From Mycobacterium asiaticum (lineage in GTDB: Bacteria; Actinomycetota; Actinomycetes; Mycobacteriales; Mycobacteriaceae): a stretch of 64,000 bases of DNA. The DNA lies in the NCBI RefSeq assembly GCF_001673635.1, contig NZ_LZMH01000069.1, positions 434,001 through 498,000 of the forward strand, given 5' to 3'. A program made the translations under genes and the position numbers. Shown piece after piece: positions 9,125 to 19,476 of the stretch. The first letter of the stretch is position 1. Every line of letters begins with the position of its first letter. The notes under the pieces are model-generated. The model was not told the DNA's origin and did not search any database. It saw only the letters and a list, made by a program, of their open reading frames with translations.

Positions 9125-10036
9125 ATGCCGACACCCGAATTCGAAACGCTGCTCTATCGCACAGCCGGCGCGGTGGCCACCATCACCCTCAACCGTCCGG
9201 AGCAGCTCAACACGATCGTCCCGCCCATGCCAGACGAGATCGAGGCGGCGATCGGGTTGGCCGACAGCGACGACAGCATCAAGGTCATCGTGCTGCGCGG
9301 TGCCGGGCGCGCATTCTGCGCGGGCTACAACTTCGGCGAGGGCTTTGCGCATTGGGAAGACGTGATGAACACCGACGGGCGGTGGGATCCGGGCAAGGAT
9401 TTCTCGATGGTGACCGCCCGGACGGGTCCGCATCAAAAGTTCATGGCGATCTGGCGGGCCACCAAGCCCGTGATCGCCCAGGTGCACGGCTGGTGTGTGG
9501 GCGGTGGCAGCGACTACGCGCTGTGCGCCGACCTCGTCATCGCCAGTGAGGACGCCGTCATCGGCACCCCCTACAGCCGGATGTGGGGCGCCTACCTGAC
9601 GGGGATGTGGATGTATCGGCTGAGCCTGGCCAAGGCCAAGTGGCATTCGCTGACCGGCCGGCCGCTGACCGGAGTGCAGGCCGCCGAGATCGAGCTGATC
9701 AACGAGGCGGTCCCGTTCGAGCGGCTGGAAGCGCGGGTAGCCGAGATCGCCGCCGAACTGGCCCAGATCCCGCTGTCACAGCTGCGGGCGCAGAAGCTGA
9801 TCGTCAACCAGGCCTACGAGAACATGGGCCTGGCCTCCACCCAATTGCTGGGCGGCATCCTGGACGGGCTGATGCGCAACACCCCGGATGCGCTGGACTT
9901 CATCCGGACCGCGCAACACGACGGCGTGCGCGCCGCCGTCGAACGCCGGGACGGACCGTTCGGGGATTACAGTCAGGCTCCCCCCGAGCTACGGCCGAAC
10001 CCGTCACACTTGATAGTTCCTGATCGCGATGGGTAG
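9125..10036 (+). CDS. echA2: Enoyl-CoA hydratase/isomerase family protein (EchA2-like)
   Basis: This is a crotonase-fold protein of 303 aa, the length of EchA2. The oxyanion-hole segments RGAGRAFCAGYNF and GWCVGGGSDYALCADLVIA are clear, and ATITLNRPEQLN opens the fold. In the segment where classical hydratases carry a catalytic Glu (GTPYSRMWGAYLTGMW) no standard Glu is evident, so the reaction may not be simple hydration. The frame is open further upstream into the DedA end, but the ATG at 9125 is the first that gives a normal crotonase N-terminus. The pathway is presumably acyl-CoA metabolism. Confidence 0.88.
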   Translation: MPTPEFETLLYRTAGAVATITLNRPEQLNTIVPPMPDEIEAAIGLADSDDSIKVIVLRGAGRAFCAGYNFGEGFAHWEDVMNTDGRWDPGKDFSMVTARTGPHQKFMAIWRATKPVIAQVHGWCVGGGSDYALCADLVIASEDAVIGTPYSRMWGAYLTGMWMYRLSLAKAKWHSLTGRPLTGVQAAEIELINEAVPFERLEARVAEIAAELAQIPLSQLRAQKLIVNQAYENMGLASTQLLGGILDGLMRNTPDALDFIRTAQHDGVRAAVERRDGPFGDYSQAPPELRPNPSHLIVPDRDG

Positions 10037-10039
10037 TAA

Positions 10040-10558
<519 letters not shown>

Positions 10559-10565
10559 CGGCATC

Positions 10566-10808
10566 GTGGGCGCACGGTGGTTCGGCCGCATAGCGGCGAT
10601 GGCGGCGATTGTCCCGGTCTCGATCCTGATCGGAAGCGCCCCAGCCCACGCCGACAGCGACCTCGGTAAGCAGTGCTCGCCGGAAGGCGCGAAAGTCTGG
10701 GGCAAACCCGGCCCGATCTACTGTGAGCGACAAGCAGACGGGCAACTGCAATGGGTGTCCATTCCGGTCTCGGCCTTGTGCGTGGCGTTCTGCGTCAATA
10801 ACCCCTAG
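10566..10808 (+). CDS. Small secreted protein, 80 aa
   Basis: The GTG start is 7 bases after the stop of the Rv0455c-type gene, so the two are probably one transcript. Residues 1-29 form a signal peptide ending SAPAHA-DS. The mature protein is about 50 residues and has four cysteines (KQCSPEG, IYCERQ, LCVAFC), enough for two disulfides. I do not recognise a family. The position suggests an exported partner of the Rv0455c-type protein, but that is inference from linkage only. Confidence 0.7.
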   Translation: MGARWFGRIAAMAAIVPVSILIGSAPAHADSDLGKQCSPEGAKVWGKPGPIYCERQADGQLQWVSIPVSALCVAFCVNNP

Positions 10809-11111
10809 CCCCTGAGCCGTCCGGCTGAAGAGTTCCTGAGAATTCATGGGGCTAGCACCCGCGCAAATTCATCCCTTCGGCGACCTTTGTGTTGACGAAT
10901 CAGACTGATAGCCGGGGAAATAGGTCCCGTGTCGCGGGAAAAGTATGGTTTGTGCGACCGGAAACAACACCTATACGGGGCCTGAGAACATCAGCCCGAC
11001 CCTTGCCGCGGCGGGGTAAAGCTATCCATAATGGAACCTCCGGCCAGCCAAACATCCGCCAAGTGTGTGGGCGATGGATGCGACTGGTTCCGGACAGCTG
11101 GAGGTCATCGC
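10809..11111. other. Intergenic region without a recognised feature
   Basis: This stretch of about 300 bases lies between the small secreted protein and the Cys-rich gene. No convincing ORF, RNA fold or repeat was found. It holds a TTGACG-like hexamer near 10892, but there is no well-spaced -10 element. In M. tuberculosis this neighbourhood contains PPE11 and Rv0454, and neither is visible here. Confidence 0.5.
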
Positions 11112-11435
11112 ATGAGCCAAACTACTGGCAACGGGATCCCTGGCACGCTGGCGGCTCTCGACTGGCAAGCGATTGAGTGCCAATCAGAATTCGGCTGCAG
11201 CAACCGTGCGACGTTCATCGTCCACCGGCACGCGGTGGACGCATGCAACCACCCCCACGTCGACCCGTTCGGGAACATCGTCGAGATTCTGTGCATCGCG
11301 TGCCTGTGGCACGCCGAGGCCGAAGTGCTGGTGCAGCTGGGACAACTCCGCCGGACGCCGGACGCCGCCTGCTTGACCTGCGGCGCGCCGGTGTCCGAGC
11401 TCAGCGACATCATGCGCGACGTCGCAGCCATCTAG
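11112..11435 (+). CDS. Cys/His-rich, probably zinc-binding small protein
   Basis: The ATG at 11112 is preceded by GGAGG at 12 bases and gives 107 residues; the frame is open further back without a better start. Cysteines occur in ECQSEFGC, DACNHPHVDP, LCIACLWH and CLTCGAPV. They include two CxxC pairs, plus adjacent histidines, a pattern typical of structural zinc sites. No known domain was recognised and there is no signal peptide, so it should be cytoplasmic. Its stop is 11 bases from that of the converging MmpL gene, so it is not in the MmpL operon. Confidence 0.7.
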   Translation: MSQTTGNGIPGTLAALDWQAIECQSEFGCSNRATFIVHRHAVDACNHPHVDPFGNIVEILCIACLWHAEAEVLVQLGQLRRTPDAACLTCGAPVSELSDIMRDVAAI

Positions 11436-11446
11436 CGCGTCAGGAC

Positions 11447-14392
11447 TCAGTAGTGCGGCTGCGTGGCCGCGGCAGCCTTCGGCGAGTCCTCGTCCTCTCG
11501 CAGCAACGCGCGCACGGCCGGTCGGGGCCCGAAGGGCCGCAGCATCTGACTGGCCGGGCGGGTCCGCACTTGGACCGGCCACCAGAACCAGCGCCCCAGC
11601 AAGGTGGCCAGCGACGGCGTCATGAACGACCGCACGATCAACGTGTCGAACAACAGACCCAGCGCGATCGTCGTACCCACCTGGGCCATGACTTTCAACG
11701 GGCTGAAGGCGAACGTCGCCATGGTCGCAGCGAACACCAATCCTGCCGAGGTTACGACGGACCCCGAGCCGGCCATCGCGCGGATCGTCCCCGTCTTGAG
11801 GCCGGCGTGGACCTCCTCCTTCAACCGCGATATCAGCAATAGGTTGTAGTCCGAGCCAACCGCCAGCAGCAGGATGATCGCCATTGCCAGCACCATCCAG
11901 TGCAACTTCATGCCCAGGATGTACTGCCATAGGAGCACGGAGAGTCCGAACGAGGCGCCCAGCGACAGCAACACCGTGCCGACGATCACGAAGGCCGCCA
12001 CGACGCTTCGGGTGATCACCAACATGATGATGAAAATCAGTGTGGCAGCAGAGATTCCGGCGATCAGCAGATCGATGTTGGACCCGTCGTGCATGTCCTT
12101 GTACGTCGCTGCGGTGCCGCCGAGATAGATCTTGGCGCCTTCCCAGGGTGTGCCCTTGATCGCCTCGTGCACGGCCTGCTTGATCGGCTCGATGTTCTTG
12201 ATGCCTTCAGGCGTCGCCGGGTCGCCTTCATGGGAGATGATCAACCGGACAGCGTGCCCGTCCGGCGATATGAACTGTTTGAGACCCCGCTCGAAATCTG
12301 GGCTCTGGAACGCTTCCGGCGGAAGGTAGAACGTGTCGTCGTTCTTGGCTCTATCGAACGCATCCCCTTGGGCGGTGGCGTTGTCGGCCTGCGCCCTCGC
12401 CTGCGCGTTGAGTCCCGCAGTGATCGAATAGTTCGACATGATGGTGTCGAGGTTGCGCTGCTGGCTCTCGATCTGCGGAGGTATCAAAGCCACCAGCTGG
12501 GGCTGGATCGCGTCCAGCCGGTCCAGATTCTGGCTCAGGCTCAGAATGTTCTGCGCCACTTGGTCGATGCCGTCGAGCGCATTGAAGATGGACCGAAGCG
12601 CCCAGCAAATCGGGATGTCGTAGCAGTGTTTCTCCCAGTAGAAGTAGCTACGAATCGGCCGGAAGAAATCGTCGAACGTGGCGATGTCGTCCCGCAGCGC
12701 CTCGGTGATCTTCACAGTTTCTTTGGTGAGCTTGGTGGTTTCGTGCGTCGTGTTGCTGAGATCCTGGGTGACGCGCATCTGCTCATGCAGCGTTGCCATC
12801 GTCTTGCGCAACTCGTCCGCCTGGGTCAGCAGGTTTTGTGCCTGCTCGTCCTGGTAGTGCTGGGTCTGAAGCCGCGCGGCGGCTTGGGCGCCCATCTGGA
12901 AACCAAGGGTGCTGTGGTCGAGCGGCGTGCCCAACGGCCGGGTGATGGTCTGCACGCGGCCGATACCGGGGATGTGGAAGACCGCTTTGGCGACCTTGTC
13001 GAGGACGAGGAAGTCGGCCGGGTTGCGTAAGTCGTGATCGGTCTCGATCATCAACAGTTCGGGATTGAGCCGCGCCTGGTCGAAGTGCCGGTCGGCGGCC
13101 GCATAGCCGATGTTGGCCGGAGTGTCTCCCGGCAGGTAATGCCGGTTGTCGTAGTCCGTCTTATAGCCGGGCAGGGCGAGCAGACCAATCAGTGCGACGA
13201 CGATGGTCACCGCGAAAACTGGTGCGGGCCAGCGGACGATGGCGGTGCCGATGCGACGCCAGCCCCGGGTCTGCAGCTTGCGCTTCGGATCCATCAGCTT
13301 GAAAAACGAAGCCACCGTCAGCAGCGCTGGGCCCAGCGTCAACGCCGCAAGGACCGCAACCAGCATGCCGACCGCACAGGGCACGCCGAGTGACTCGAAG
13401 TACGGCAACCGGCAGAAGCTCAGGCAGTACATTGCGCCGGCGATGGTCAGTCCCGACCCCAGCACGACATGCGCGGTGCTGTGGAACATGGTGTAGAACG
13501 CTTGTTCGCGCGTCTCGCCCAGACCGCGGGCCTCCTGATAACGGCCCACAACGAAGATCGCGTAGTCCGTGCCGGCGGCGATTGCCATCAGTACCAGCAT
13601 GTTGTTGGCGAAGGTGGAAAGGCCCATGACGCCGTAGTTGCCCAGCGTCGCGACGACCCCGCGGGCCGCGGCCAACTCGATGAAGACCATGGCCAGCATG
13701 ATCAGCACGGTGATTATCGAGCGGTAGACGATCAGCAGCATCACCACGATCACCAAAATGGTGATGAGGGTGACGACCATGACGCCTTTCTCACCCGCGT
13801 GGGACTGGTCGGCGAACAGCGGACCCGCGCCGGTGACGTAGGCCTTGATTCCAGGCGGCGCCGGCACGGCGTCCACTATTTTGCGGACGGCCTCGGCAGA
13901 CTCGTTCGCCAGCCCGCCGCCCATATTGCCGGCCAGGTAGACCTGCACATATGCGGCTTTTTGATCGTGGCTCTGGGAGCCCGCTGCCGTCAGCGGATCA
14001 CTCCAGAAATCCTGGACGTGCTGAACGTGTTTCTTGTCTTTCTCGATGCGCCTGACGATCTCGTCGTAATAGCGGTGCGCCTCGGCGCCGAGTGGCTTGT
14101 CGCCTTCCAGCAGGATCATGGCCGAGTTGTCGGAATCGAACTCTTTGAACGTCGATCCCACCCGCATCATCGATTGAAAGGATGGTGCGTCAGTCGGACT
14201 CATCGAGACCGAGTGGGTCTTGGCGACGACCTCCAGCTGCGGGGACACGGTGTTGGTGATGAAGACGATCGCCAGCCAGATGAGCACGATCGGCAGCGCC
14301 AACCGGTGAATCATCCGCGGCAGGAACGGCGGGATCAGCGGCTGGTCGACGCGCGGCGGCGGGCTGGGATTGGCCTCGGTGGTCTCGCTCAT
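11447..14392 (-). CDS. MmpL family RND transporter, second copy
   Basis: This 981-aa RND exporter of the MmpL family has one N-terminal helix, a large periplasmic loop, a helix bundle, a second loop with a coiled-coil segment (about residues 490-640) and a second bundle. The proton-relay Asp-Tyr pairs are present in [18 protein letters not shown] (TM4) and [14 protein letters not shown] (TM10). The start used (MSETTEANP) overlaps the mmpS stop as ATGA, which implies coupling. The long central loop with [15 protein letters not shown] is shared with the MmpL4 copy at 16531. MmpL4-type proteins export siderophores or cell-wall lipids; the substrate here is not known. Confidence 0.93.
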   Translation of the reverse strand: MSETTEANPSPPPRVDQPLIPPFLPRMIHRLALPIVLIWLAIVFITNTVSPQLEVVAKTHSVSMSPTDAPSFQSMMRVGSTFKEFDSDNSAMILLEGDKPLGAEAHRYYDEIVRRIEKDKKHVQHVQDFWSDPLTAAGSQSHDQKAAYVQVYLAGNMGGGLANESAEAVRKIVDAVPAPPGIKAYVTGAGPLFADQSHAGEKGVMVVTLITILVIVVMLLIVYRSIITVLIMLAMVFIELAAARGVVATLGNYGVMGLSTFANNMLVLMAIAAGTDYAIFVVGRYQEARGLGETREQAFYTMFHSTAHVVLGSGLTIAGAMYCLSFCRLPYFESLGVPCAVGMLVAVLAALTLGPALLTVASFFKLMDPKRKLQTRGWRRIGTAIVRWPAPVFAVTIVVALIGLLALPGYKTDYDNRHYLPGDTPANIGYAAADRHFDQARLNPELLMIETDHDLRNPADFLVLDKVAKAVFHIPGIGRVQTITRPLGTPLDHSTLGFQMGAQAAARLQTQHYQDEQAQNLLTQADELRKTMATLHEQMRVTQDLSNTTHETTKLTKETVKITEALRDDIATFDDFFRPIRSYFYWEKHCYDIPICWALRSIFNALDGIDQVAQNILSLSQNLDRLDAIQPQLVALIPPQIESQQRNLDTIMSNYSITAGLNAQARAQADNATAQGDAFDRAKNDDTFYLPPEAFQSPDFERGLKQFISPDGHAVRLIISHEGDPATPEGIKNIEPIKQAVHEAIKGTPWEGAKIYLGGTAATYKDMHDGSNIDLLIAGISAATLIFIIMLVITRSVVAAFVIVGTVLLSLGASFGLSVLLWQYILGMKLHWMVLAMAIILLLAVGSDYNLLLISRLKEEVHAGLKTGTIRAMAGSGSVVTSAGLVFAATMATFAFSPLKVMAQVGTTIALGLLFDTLIVRSFMTPSLATLLGRWFWWPVQVRTRPASQMLRPFGPRPAVRALLREDEDSPKAAAATQPHY

Positions 14393-14949
14393 GCCGTCTT
14401 GTCCAGGCAATAGACGAAGGCATTCACGGTTTCGTTGGGGGGCGACTGATTCGGGGCCTTGACGACATTGCCGCGCCCGTCGTTGTTGTTCACCAGGAAC
14501 CGGCAGGCGATCCAGCTACCGGTTCCTTGCGCCATCAGGTTCGCCGGGATCCCGGGCTTGGTTGACTTCAATTCGGTCTTCCACGGTAGGGGCACGTCGA
14601 GAGCCTGTTGAGGATGAGAGTTCTCATCGAGGTAGTTGATGGTCGCCCTGCTGCCCGGTGAACCCCAGACTTCGAGCGTGATGGTCTTGGGATTGAACTG
14701 GTCGATGACGTCACCGGATGAGCCGCCACCGAAACTGCCCTGCCGAACGCCGAAGACATTGTGCAGCCGGTGGACGACGAACCCCGACAGCGCGACAACG
14801 GCCAGAATGGTGAGGATGAGCCAGAACCGGGTGACGAGCTTCGAAAGCCCTCTGCGCTTGGGGCGCTGGGGGCTTGCTGGCGTCCTGCTTTCGGCATGAG
14901 CAGACTCCGGGAACTTCAACGGCTCGGTCCGTGGCTCAGTCGTCGTCAT
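14389..14949 (-). CDS. MmpS family membrane-anchored accessory protein, second copy
   Basis: The protein has 186 aa when started at MTTTEP, which follows GGAAAG at good spacing. It has an unusually long basic, Pro-rich cytoplasmic N-terminus of about 45 residues ([16 protein letters not shown]). One membrane helix follows ([18 protein letters not shown]), then a periplasmic beta domain with the MmpS motifs [24 protein letters not shown] and a closing Cys pair (ACRFLV, FVYCLD). MmpS proteins partner the adjacent MmpL. The sequence is clearly diverged from MmpS4 at 16088, so this is a paralogue and not a recent duplicate. Confidence 0.92.
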   Translation of the reverse strand: MTTTEPRTEPLKFPESAHAESRTPASPQRPKRRGLSKLVTRFWLILTILAVVALSGFVVHRLHNVFGVRQGSFGGGSSGDVIDQFNPKTITLEVWGSPGSRATINYLDENSHPQQALDVPLPWKTELKSTKPGIPANLMAQGTGSWIACRFLVNNNDGRGNVVKAPNQSPPNETVNAFVYCLDKTA

Positions 14950-15002
14950 GGGTGCTTTCCTAACCATTACGAGAGCCGCCAACTAGTTAGCCTGGATGTC
15001 AA

Positions 15003-15021
15003 CTTAGCTACCCTAACCTAA
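15003..15021 (-). promoter_or_regulatory. IdeR-like iron box upstream of the second mmpS/mmpL pair
   Basis: On the minus strand the sequence TTAGGTTAGGGTAGCTAAG matches the IdeR consensus TTAGGTTAGGCTAACCTAA at 14 of 19 positions, including an unbroken left half. It lies 53 bases upstream of the mmpS start. IdeR represses iron-acquisition genes when iron is plentiful, so the pair is predicted to be induced in low iron. Confidence 0.6.
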
Positions 15022-15117
15022 TGCACAACCAAGTGCGACGTTGCGACGTGGTGCACAAAGGCTCTGTGTGACAAGCCCTTCGGCAAATGGTGTCCCGGTA
15101 TCCGGATTGCGCGCTCG

Positions 15118-15801
15118 TCATCGGGACCCCGGGATCGAACCGATGCAGGTAGCGCTGAGCACCCGCGTGAGCGCCGGGCCGAACTCGATGTTCCACTCGG
15201 GCGGAAGCACTTCTGGTTCCTCCTCGTAGACGTCGGAGATCTTCGCCGGCGGGTTGGCGATCTGCCAGAACGCGGCGGCCAGCGAGTAGGCGGCAATCAG
15301 GACGTCGAAGGATCCCGAGCGCCCCAGGACGGGAAGTGCCCGCTCAATGGCGTCGGCAATCGCGATCGCCGCTGCCGAAATCGTTCGCCGGATCTCGATG
15401 ACTCGCTCGATTTCCACCTCGTGCTCGAGGTGCAGATGCAGATTGGCAAGCAGGTCACAGAACAGGGGGTCGGCGGCCAGGCCGTTGGCCAACACTTCGG
15501 CAACTTGGGCCGGGGAGAGCTCGGGCTCGCTCAATTTCTCGCACACGGTGCCCGACCATTTCACCCAGCCCTCGGCGGCGAGATGCAGCAGGACCTCTTT
15601 GTGCGAGGTGAAATAGCGGCGCACGGCCGAATAGTGGATTCCGGCGCGGCTGGCCACCGCCGTCAACGTCACCGAGGCGACCCCGGTTTCGATGGCGAGT
15701 TCGCGTGCGGCCTCGACGAGTGCGGCCGCGCGTTGGCGCTTGTTCTCCTCCGTGCGAGCCCGCCGGAATGCAAGTTGCGCCACTGGCCGAGGATAACGCA
15801 C
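15118..15801 (-). CDS. TetR family regulator (Rv0452-like)
   Basis: The 227-aa protein has an N-terminal helix-turn-helix of TetR type: TLTAVASRAGIHYSAVRRYFTSHKEVLL at about residues 44-71. A helical ligand/dimer domain follows. The GTG at 15801 is used, but an in-frame GTG at 15783 is equally possible, because the first falls inside an operator-like repeat. The gene is divergent from mmpS4/mmpL4 and points toward the second mmpS/mmpL pair. It could therefore control both. In M. tuberculosis Rv0452 has the same relation to mmpS4. Confidence 0.9.
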   Translation of the reverse strand: MRYPRPVAQLAFRRARTEENKRQRAAALVEAARELAIETGVASVTLTAVASRAGIHYSAVRRYFTSHKEVLLHLAAEGWVKWSGTVCEKLSEPELSPAQVAEVLANGLAADPLFCDLLANLHLHLEHEVEIERVIEIRRTISAAAIAIADAIERALPVLGRSGSFDVLIAAYSLAAAFWQIANPPAKISDVYEEEPEVLPPEWNIEFGPALTRVLSATCIGSIPGSR

Positions 15802-15887
15802 AGTATGTGATTTGCATAACGCACATGGTGTGATTTGTGCTGGTAGGGCGGGTTCGACCGCTTCTTTTACGCACGTGATATGCGTTA
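15793..15887. promoter_or_regulatory. Three operator-like repeats between tetR and mmpS4
   Basis: Three related 21-bp sites are visible: 15793-15813 and 15816-15836 (both begin ATAACGCACA and end TGTGATTT, with three differences in the middle) and 15867-15887 (TTACGCA...TGCGTTA, an inverted repeat). The first two are spaced 23 bp apart, about two helical turns. Their position over the TetR start and upstream of mmpS4 fits binding sites of the adjacent TetR protein. Confidence 0.6.
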
Positions 15888-15942
15888 CACTCGTCGAGCA
15901 GGACGAAGGAGTCGGGGGACGGGCCCGGTAGCCATGATTTAC

Positions 15943-15961
15943 TTAGGTAAGGCTTGGTTTG
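15943..15961 (+). promoter_or_regulatory. Partial IdeR-like box upstream of mmpS4
   Basis: TTAGGTAAGGCTTGGTTTG keeps the left half and centre of the IdeR consensus (TTAGGTWAGGCTW) but diverges at the right end. It lies 127 bases before the mmpS4 ATG. mmpS4/mmpL4 are reported to be iron-regulated in M. tuberculosis, so a functional site is plausible but weaker than the one at 15003. Confidence 0.45.
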
Positions 15962-16087
15962 TGTCACCGTCGAGGGCGGCCGATTCGAGGTGACTCAAAA
16001 GGACCTGGCGCGGGTGCGAATACCGCGATCTCTGAACAAGTTCGGACCTGCGCACACGGGTTCCGTCCGCCGAAGTTTTGCCGACCG

Positions 16088-16534
16088 ATGAAAGGACCTG
16101 CGATCTTCAAGGTGCTGGCGCGGGCATGGATACCCCTGGTGGTCCTGGCGGTGGTGATCGTCGGGGGATTCACCGTGCACCGGGTCCGCGGCTTCTTCGG
16201 CTCCGAGAAGCGCGAGTCCTACGCCGACAGCAATCTCGACAACAGCAAGCCCTTCAATCCCAAGGAACTCACCTACGAGATCTTCGGCCCGCCCGGGACG
16301 GTCGCCGATATCAGCTACTTCGATGTGAATTCCGACCCGGTGCGGGTGGACGGAGCCGTGCTGCCCTGGACGCTGCATGTCACGACGAATTTGGCTGCAG
16401 TGATGGGAAATATTGTGGCGCAGGGCAATAGCAACAGCATCGGTTGCCGGATCACGGTGGACGGCGTGGTGAAGGCGGAACGGGTTTCCAACGAGGTCAA
16501 TGCCTATACCTACTGTCTGGTGAAATCCGCGTGA
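16088..16534 (+). CDS. mmpS4: MmpS4, accessory protein of siderophore exporter
   Basis: This 148-aa protein has one membrane helix ([21 protein letters not shown]) followed by a periplasmic domain. The stretch [20 protein letters not shown], the segment [11 protein letters not shown] and the ending [14 protein letters not shown] agree closely with M. tuberculosis MmpS4. MmpS4 works with MmpL4 to export mycobactin and carboxymycobactin. The ATG at 16088 adds about eight residues relative to the M. tuberculosis protein. The frame is open back to 15959, so the start is not certain. It overlaps mmpL4 by four bases (GTGA). Confidence 0.95.
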   Translation: MKGPAIFKVLARAWIPLVVLAVVIVGGFTVHRVRGFFGSEKRESYADSNLDNSKPFNPKELTYEIFGPPGTVADISYFDVNSDPVRVDGAVLPWTLHVTTNLAAVMGNIVAQGNSNSIGCRITVDGVVKAERVSNEVNAYTYCLVKSA

Positions 16535-19428
16535 GCGTCCAATACGCGAACGATCCCGAGAACATCCGTACGCACACCGAAAGGCCGCTGGCCGCAAGGC
16601 TTATCCATTCGCTGGCGGTGCCCATCATTCTGGCCTGGCTGGCGTTGTGCGTCATTCTCAGCGTCTTCGTCCCCTCCCTGGAGGTGGTCGGGCAGGAACG
16701 CTCGGTATCCCTGAGCCCACAGGAGGCGCCGTCCTTCGAGGCGATGGCCAGGATCGGCAAGGTTTTCCAGGAGGGGAACTCCGACAGCCAGGCGATGCTC
16801 ATCCTGGAGGGCAAGGACCGTCTCGGCGACGATGCGCACCGGTACTACGACAATTTGATTCGTAAGTTGCGGGCGGACAAGCACGTTCAAAGCGTTCAGG
16901 ACTTCTGGGGCGATCCGCTCACGGCGGCGGGTGCCCAGAGCAACGACGGCAAGGCCGCATACGTCCAGTTGGCGCTGGCCGGCAACCAGGGTGAGCCGCT
17001 GGCCAACGAATCCATCGATGCCGTTCGCAAGATCGTCAAGGAGACGCAGGCTCCGCCGGGCATCACCACCTACGTCACCGGCGCCGCCGCGCTCGCTTCG
17101 GACATGCACACCGCGGGTGACAAGTCCATGGTCAAGATCACCGCCACCACCGTCGCGGTGATCTTCGTGATGTTGATGTTCGTCTACCGCTCCGTCATCA
17201 CCGTCATCGTGCTGCTGCTGACGGTCGGCGTGGAATTGACCGTGGCGCGCGGCGTCGTTGCGGTGCTGGGGCACGGCGGGGCGATCGGGCTTTCCACGTT
17301 CGCGGTGAGTCTGCTGACGTCACTGGCCATCGCGGCGGGCACGGACTACGGCATCTTCATCTTCGGCCGATATCAGGAGGCCCGTCAGGCCGGCGAGGAC
17401 CGCGAGACGGCGTTCTACACCATGTACCGCGGTGTCGCCCACGTCATCCTGGGCTCCGGGCTGACGATCGCCGGCGCCACCTTCTGTCTCAAGTTCGCCC
17501 GGATGCCGTACTTCGAAACGCTCGGCATCCCCTGTGCGGTGGGGATGTTCGCCGCGGTGGTGGTGGCGTTGACGCTGGGTCCCGCGGCACTGGTCGTCGG
17601 CAGCCGGTTCGGACTCTTCGATCCCAAGCGGCTGCTCAAGGTGCGTGGCTGGCGGCGGGTCGGCACGGTCGTCGTGCGCTGGCCGCTGCCGGTGCTCGCG
17701 GCGACGCTGGCGATCGCGTTGGTCGGGTTGCTGGCGCTGCCCGGCTACCGGACCAACTACAACGACCGGGCGTATCTACCGACCGACATTCCCGCCAACG
17801 AAGGGTTCGCGGCCGCGGACCGCCACTTCTCCCAGGCCCGAATGAAGCCCGAGATCGTGATGATCGAGTCCGATCACGATCTGCGCAATCCCGCGGACTT
17901 CCTGGTCCTGGACAAGGTGGCCAAGAGCATCTTTCGCGTCCCGGGCATCTCCCGCGTGCAGGCGATCACCAGGCCGGACGGAACTGCCATGGAGCACACC
18001 TCGATACCGTTCCAGATCAGCATGCAGAACGCCGGCCAGGTCCAGACCATGAAGTACCAGCGGGACCGGATGAACGACATGCTCAAGCAGGCCGACGAGA
18101 TGGCCAAGACGACCGCGCTGATGAAGCGCATGTACGCCCTGATGACGCAGCTCGTCGACAACACCCACAAGATGGTCCAGGACACGGTGGAGATGCAGGA
18201 GATCACCACCGAATTGCGGGACCACATAGCCGATTTCGACGATTTCTGGCGGCCGGTCCGGTCCTACTTCTATTGGGAGAAGCACTGTTACGACATCCCG
18301 ATCTGCTGGTCGCTGCGGTCGATATTCGATGCGCTCGATGGGCTGGACCAGATCGACGAGAGACTGAACGTCCTGGTGACCGACATCAAAAACCTGGACC
18401 GGCTGATGCCGGAGATGGTCGCCACCTTCCCGCCGATGATCGAAACCATGGAAAGCATGCGCAACATGATGCTGACCATGCACAGCACCATGAACGGCAT
18501 CTACAGCCAGATGGACGAGATGAGCGAGAACGCCAACGCCATGGGCAAGGCATTCGACGCCGCCAAGAACGACGATTCGTTCTACCTGCCCCCGGAAGTG
18601 TTCAAGAACAAGGACTTTCAGCGCGCGATGAAGTCCTTCCTGTCGCCTGACGGGCACGCGGCACGGTTCATCGTGCTGCACCGCGGAGACCCGCAGTCCG
18701 CCGACGGCATCGCCAGCATCAACAAGATCCGCACCGCCACCGAGGAGGCGCTGAAAGGCACTCCCCTGGAAGACTCCAAGATCTACGTGGCCGGCACCGC
18801 CGCGGTGTTCAAGGACATCTCTGAGGGCGCCAACTGGGACCTGCTGATCGCGGGCATCGCCTCGCTGTGCCTGATTTTCATCATCATGCTGATCCTGACC
18901 CGCGCCTTCGTCGCCGCCGCCGTCATCGTCGGCACGGTGGCGCTGTCCCTGGGCGCCTCGTTCGGGTTGTCGGTCTTGTTCTGGCAGCACATCCTGGCCA
19001 TCGACCTGCACTACATGGTGATGGCGATGTCGGTGATCGTGCTACTGGCCGTGGGTTCCGACTACAACCTCCTGCTGGTGTCGCGGTTCAAGGAGGAGAT
19101 CCATGCCGGCCTGAAGACCGGCATCATCCGGTCGATGGGCGGCACGGGCAAGGTGGTGACCAACGCGGGCCTGGTGTTCGCCTTCACCATGGCGTCGATG
19201 GCGGTCAGCGACCTGCGGGTGGTCGGGCAGATCGGAACCACGATCGGCCTGGGCCTGCTGTTCGACACGTTGATCGTGCGTTCGTTCATGACACCGTCGA
19301 TTGCCGCGCTGCTGGGCCGCTGGTTCTGGTGGCCGATGCGGGTGCGTTCCCGTCCGGCCCGCAGCCCCGCGCTGCCTCGCGACGATCAGCCGACAGATCG
19401 AATGATGGCGCTCAGTAGCGAACGGTGA
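16531..19428 (+). CDS. mmpL4: MmpL4, RND siderophore exporter
   Basis: The 965-aa protein (M. tuberculosis MmpL4 is 967) starts at a GTG overlapping the mmpS4 stop. It has about twelve membrane helices, two periplasmic loops and the proton-relay pairs [18 protein letters not shown] and [18 protein letters not shown]. The second loop has a Met-rich coiled-coil stretch (about residues 500-690, with many MxxM heptads), thought to form a periplasmic hairpin in MmpL4/5. It exports siderophores with MmpS4 and is linked to drug efflux. The stop is followed at once by the SigK promoter of the next operon. Confidence 0.96.
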   Translation: MSVQYANDPENIRTHTERPLAARLIHSLAVPIILAWLALCVILSVFVPSLEVVGQERSVSLSPQEAPSFEAMARIGKVFQEGNSDSQAMLILEGKDRLGDDAHRYYDNLIRKLRADKHVQSVQDFWGDPLTAAGAQSNDGKAAYVQLALAGNQGEPLANESIDAVRKIVKETQAPPGITTYVTGAAALASDMHTAGDKSMVKITATTVAVIFVMLMFVYRSVITVIVLLLTVGVELTVARGVVAVLGHGGAIGLSTFAVSLLTSLAIAAGTDYGIFIFGRYQEARQAGEDRETAFYTMYRGVAHVILGSGLTIAGATFCLKFARMPYFETLGIPCAVGMFAAVVVALTLGPAALVVGSRFGLFDPKRLLKVRGWRRVGTVVVRWPLPVLAATLAIALVGLLALPGYRTNYNDRAYLPTDIPANEGFAAADRHFSQARMKPEIVMIESDHDLRNPADFLVLDKVAKSIFRVPGISRVQAITRPDGTAMEHTSIPFQISMQNAGQVQTMKYQRDRMNDMLKQADEMAKTTALMKRMYALMTQLVDNTHKMVQDTVEMQEITTELRDHIADFDDFWRPVRSYFYWEKHCYDIPICWSLRSIFDALDGLDQIDERLNVLVTDIKNLDRLMPEMVATFPPMIETMESMRNMMLTMHSTMNGIYSQMDEMSENANAMGKAFDAAKNDDSFYLPPEVFKNKDFQRAMKSFLSPDGHAARFIVLHRGDPQSADGIASINKIRTATEEALKGTPLEDSKIYVAGTAAVFKDISEGANWDLLIAGIASLCLIFIIMLILTRAFVAAAVIVGTVALSLGASFGLSVLFWQHILAIDLHYMVMAMSVIVLLAVGSDYNLLLVSRFKEEIHAGLKTGIIRSMGGTGKVVTNAGLVFAFTMASMAVSDLRVVGQIGTTIGLGLLFDTLIVRSFMTPSIAALLGRWFWWPMRVRSRPARSPALPRDDQPTDRMMALSSER

Positions 19429-19442
19429 CACGCGGCGCCCGA

Positions 19443-19469
19443 CCATCCGGACGGCCGGGCGCTCCGAAT
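19443..19469 (+). promoter_or_regulatory. SigK-dependent promoter of the DUF1365-sigK-rskA operon
   Basis: CCATCC at 19443-19448 and CGAAT at 19465-19469 are separated by exactly 16 bases. This is the -35/-10 pattern described for SigK in mycobacteria. The predicted transcription start, about seven bases downstream, falls on or beside the ATG at 19477, so the transcript may be leaderless. This predicts autoregulation of the sigK locus. Confidence 0.8.
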
Positions 19470-19476
19470 ACTGGGT

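Noticed and set aside
10892-10930. Promoter with TTGACG upstream of the Cys-rich gene
   Set aside because: No -10 hexamer at suitable spacing was found, so it is not listed as a promoter.
14990-15002. TTGACA -35 element overlapping the iron box before the second mmpS
   Set aside because: TTGACA is present on the minus strand, but no acceptable -10 element lies 16-19 bases downstream.
17776-19011. 411-codon frame antisense to mmpL4
   Set aside because: It mirrors the MmpL4 reading frame and is rich in His, Asp and Val from reversed codons. No start signal or domain is present.
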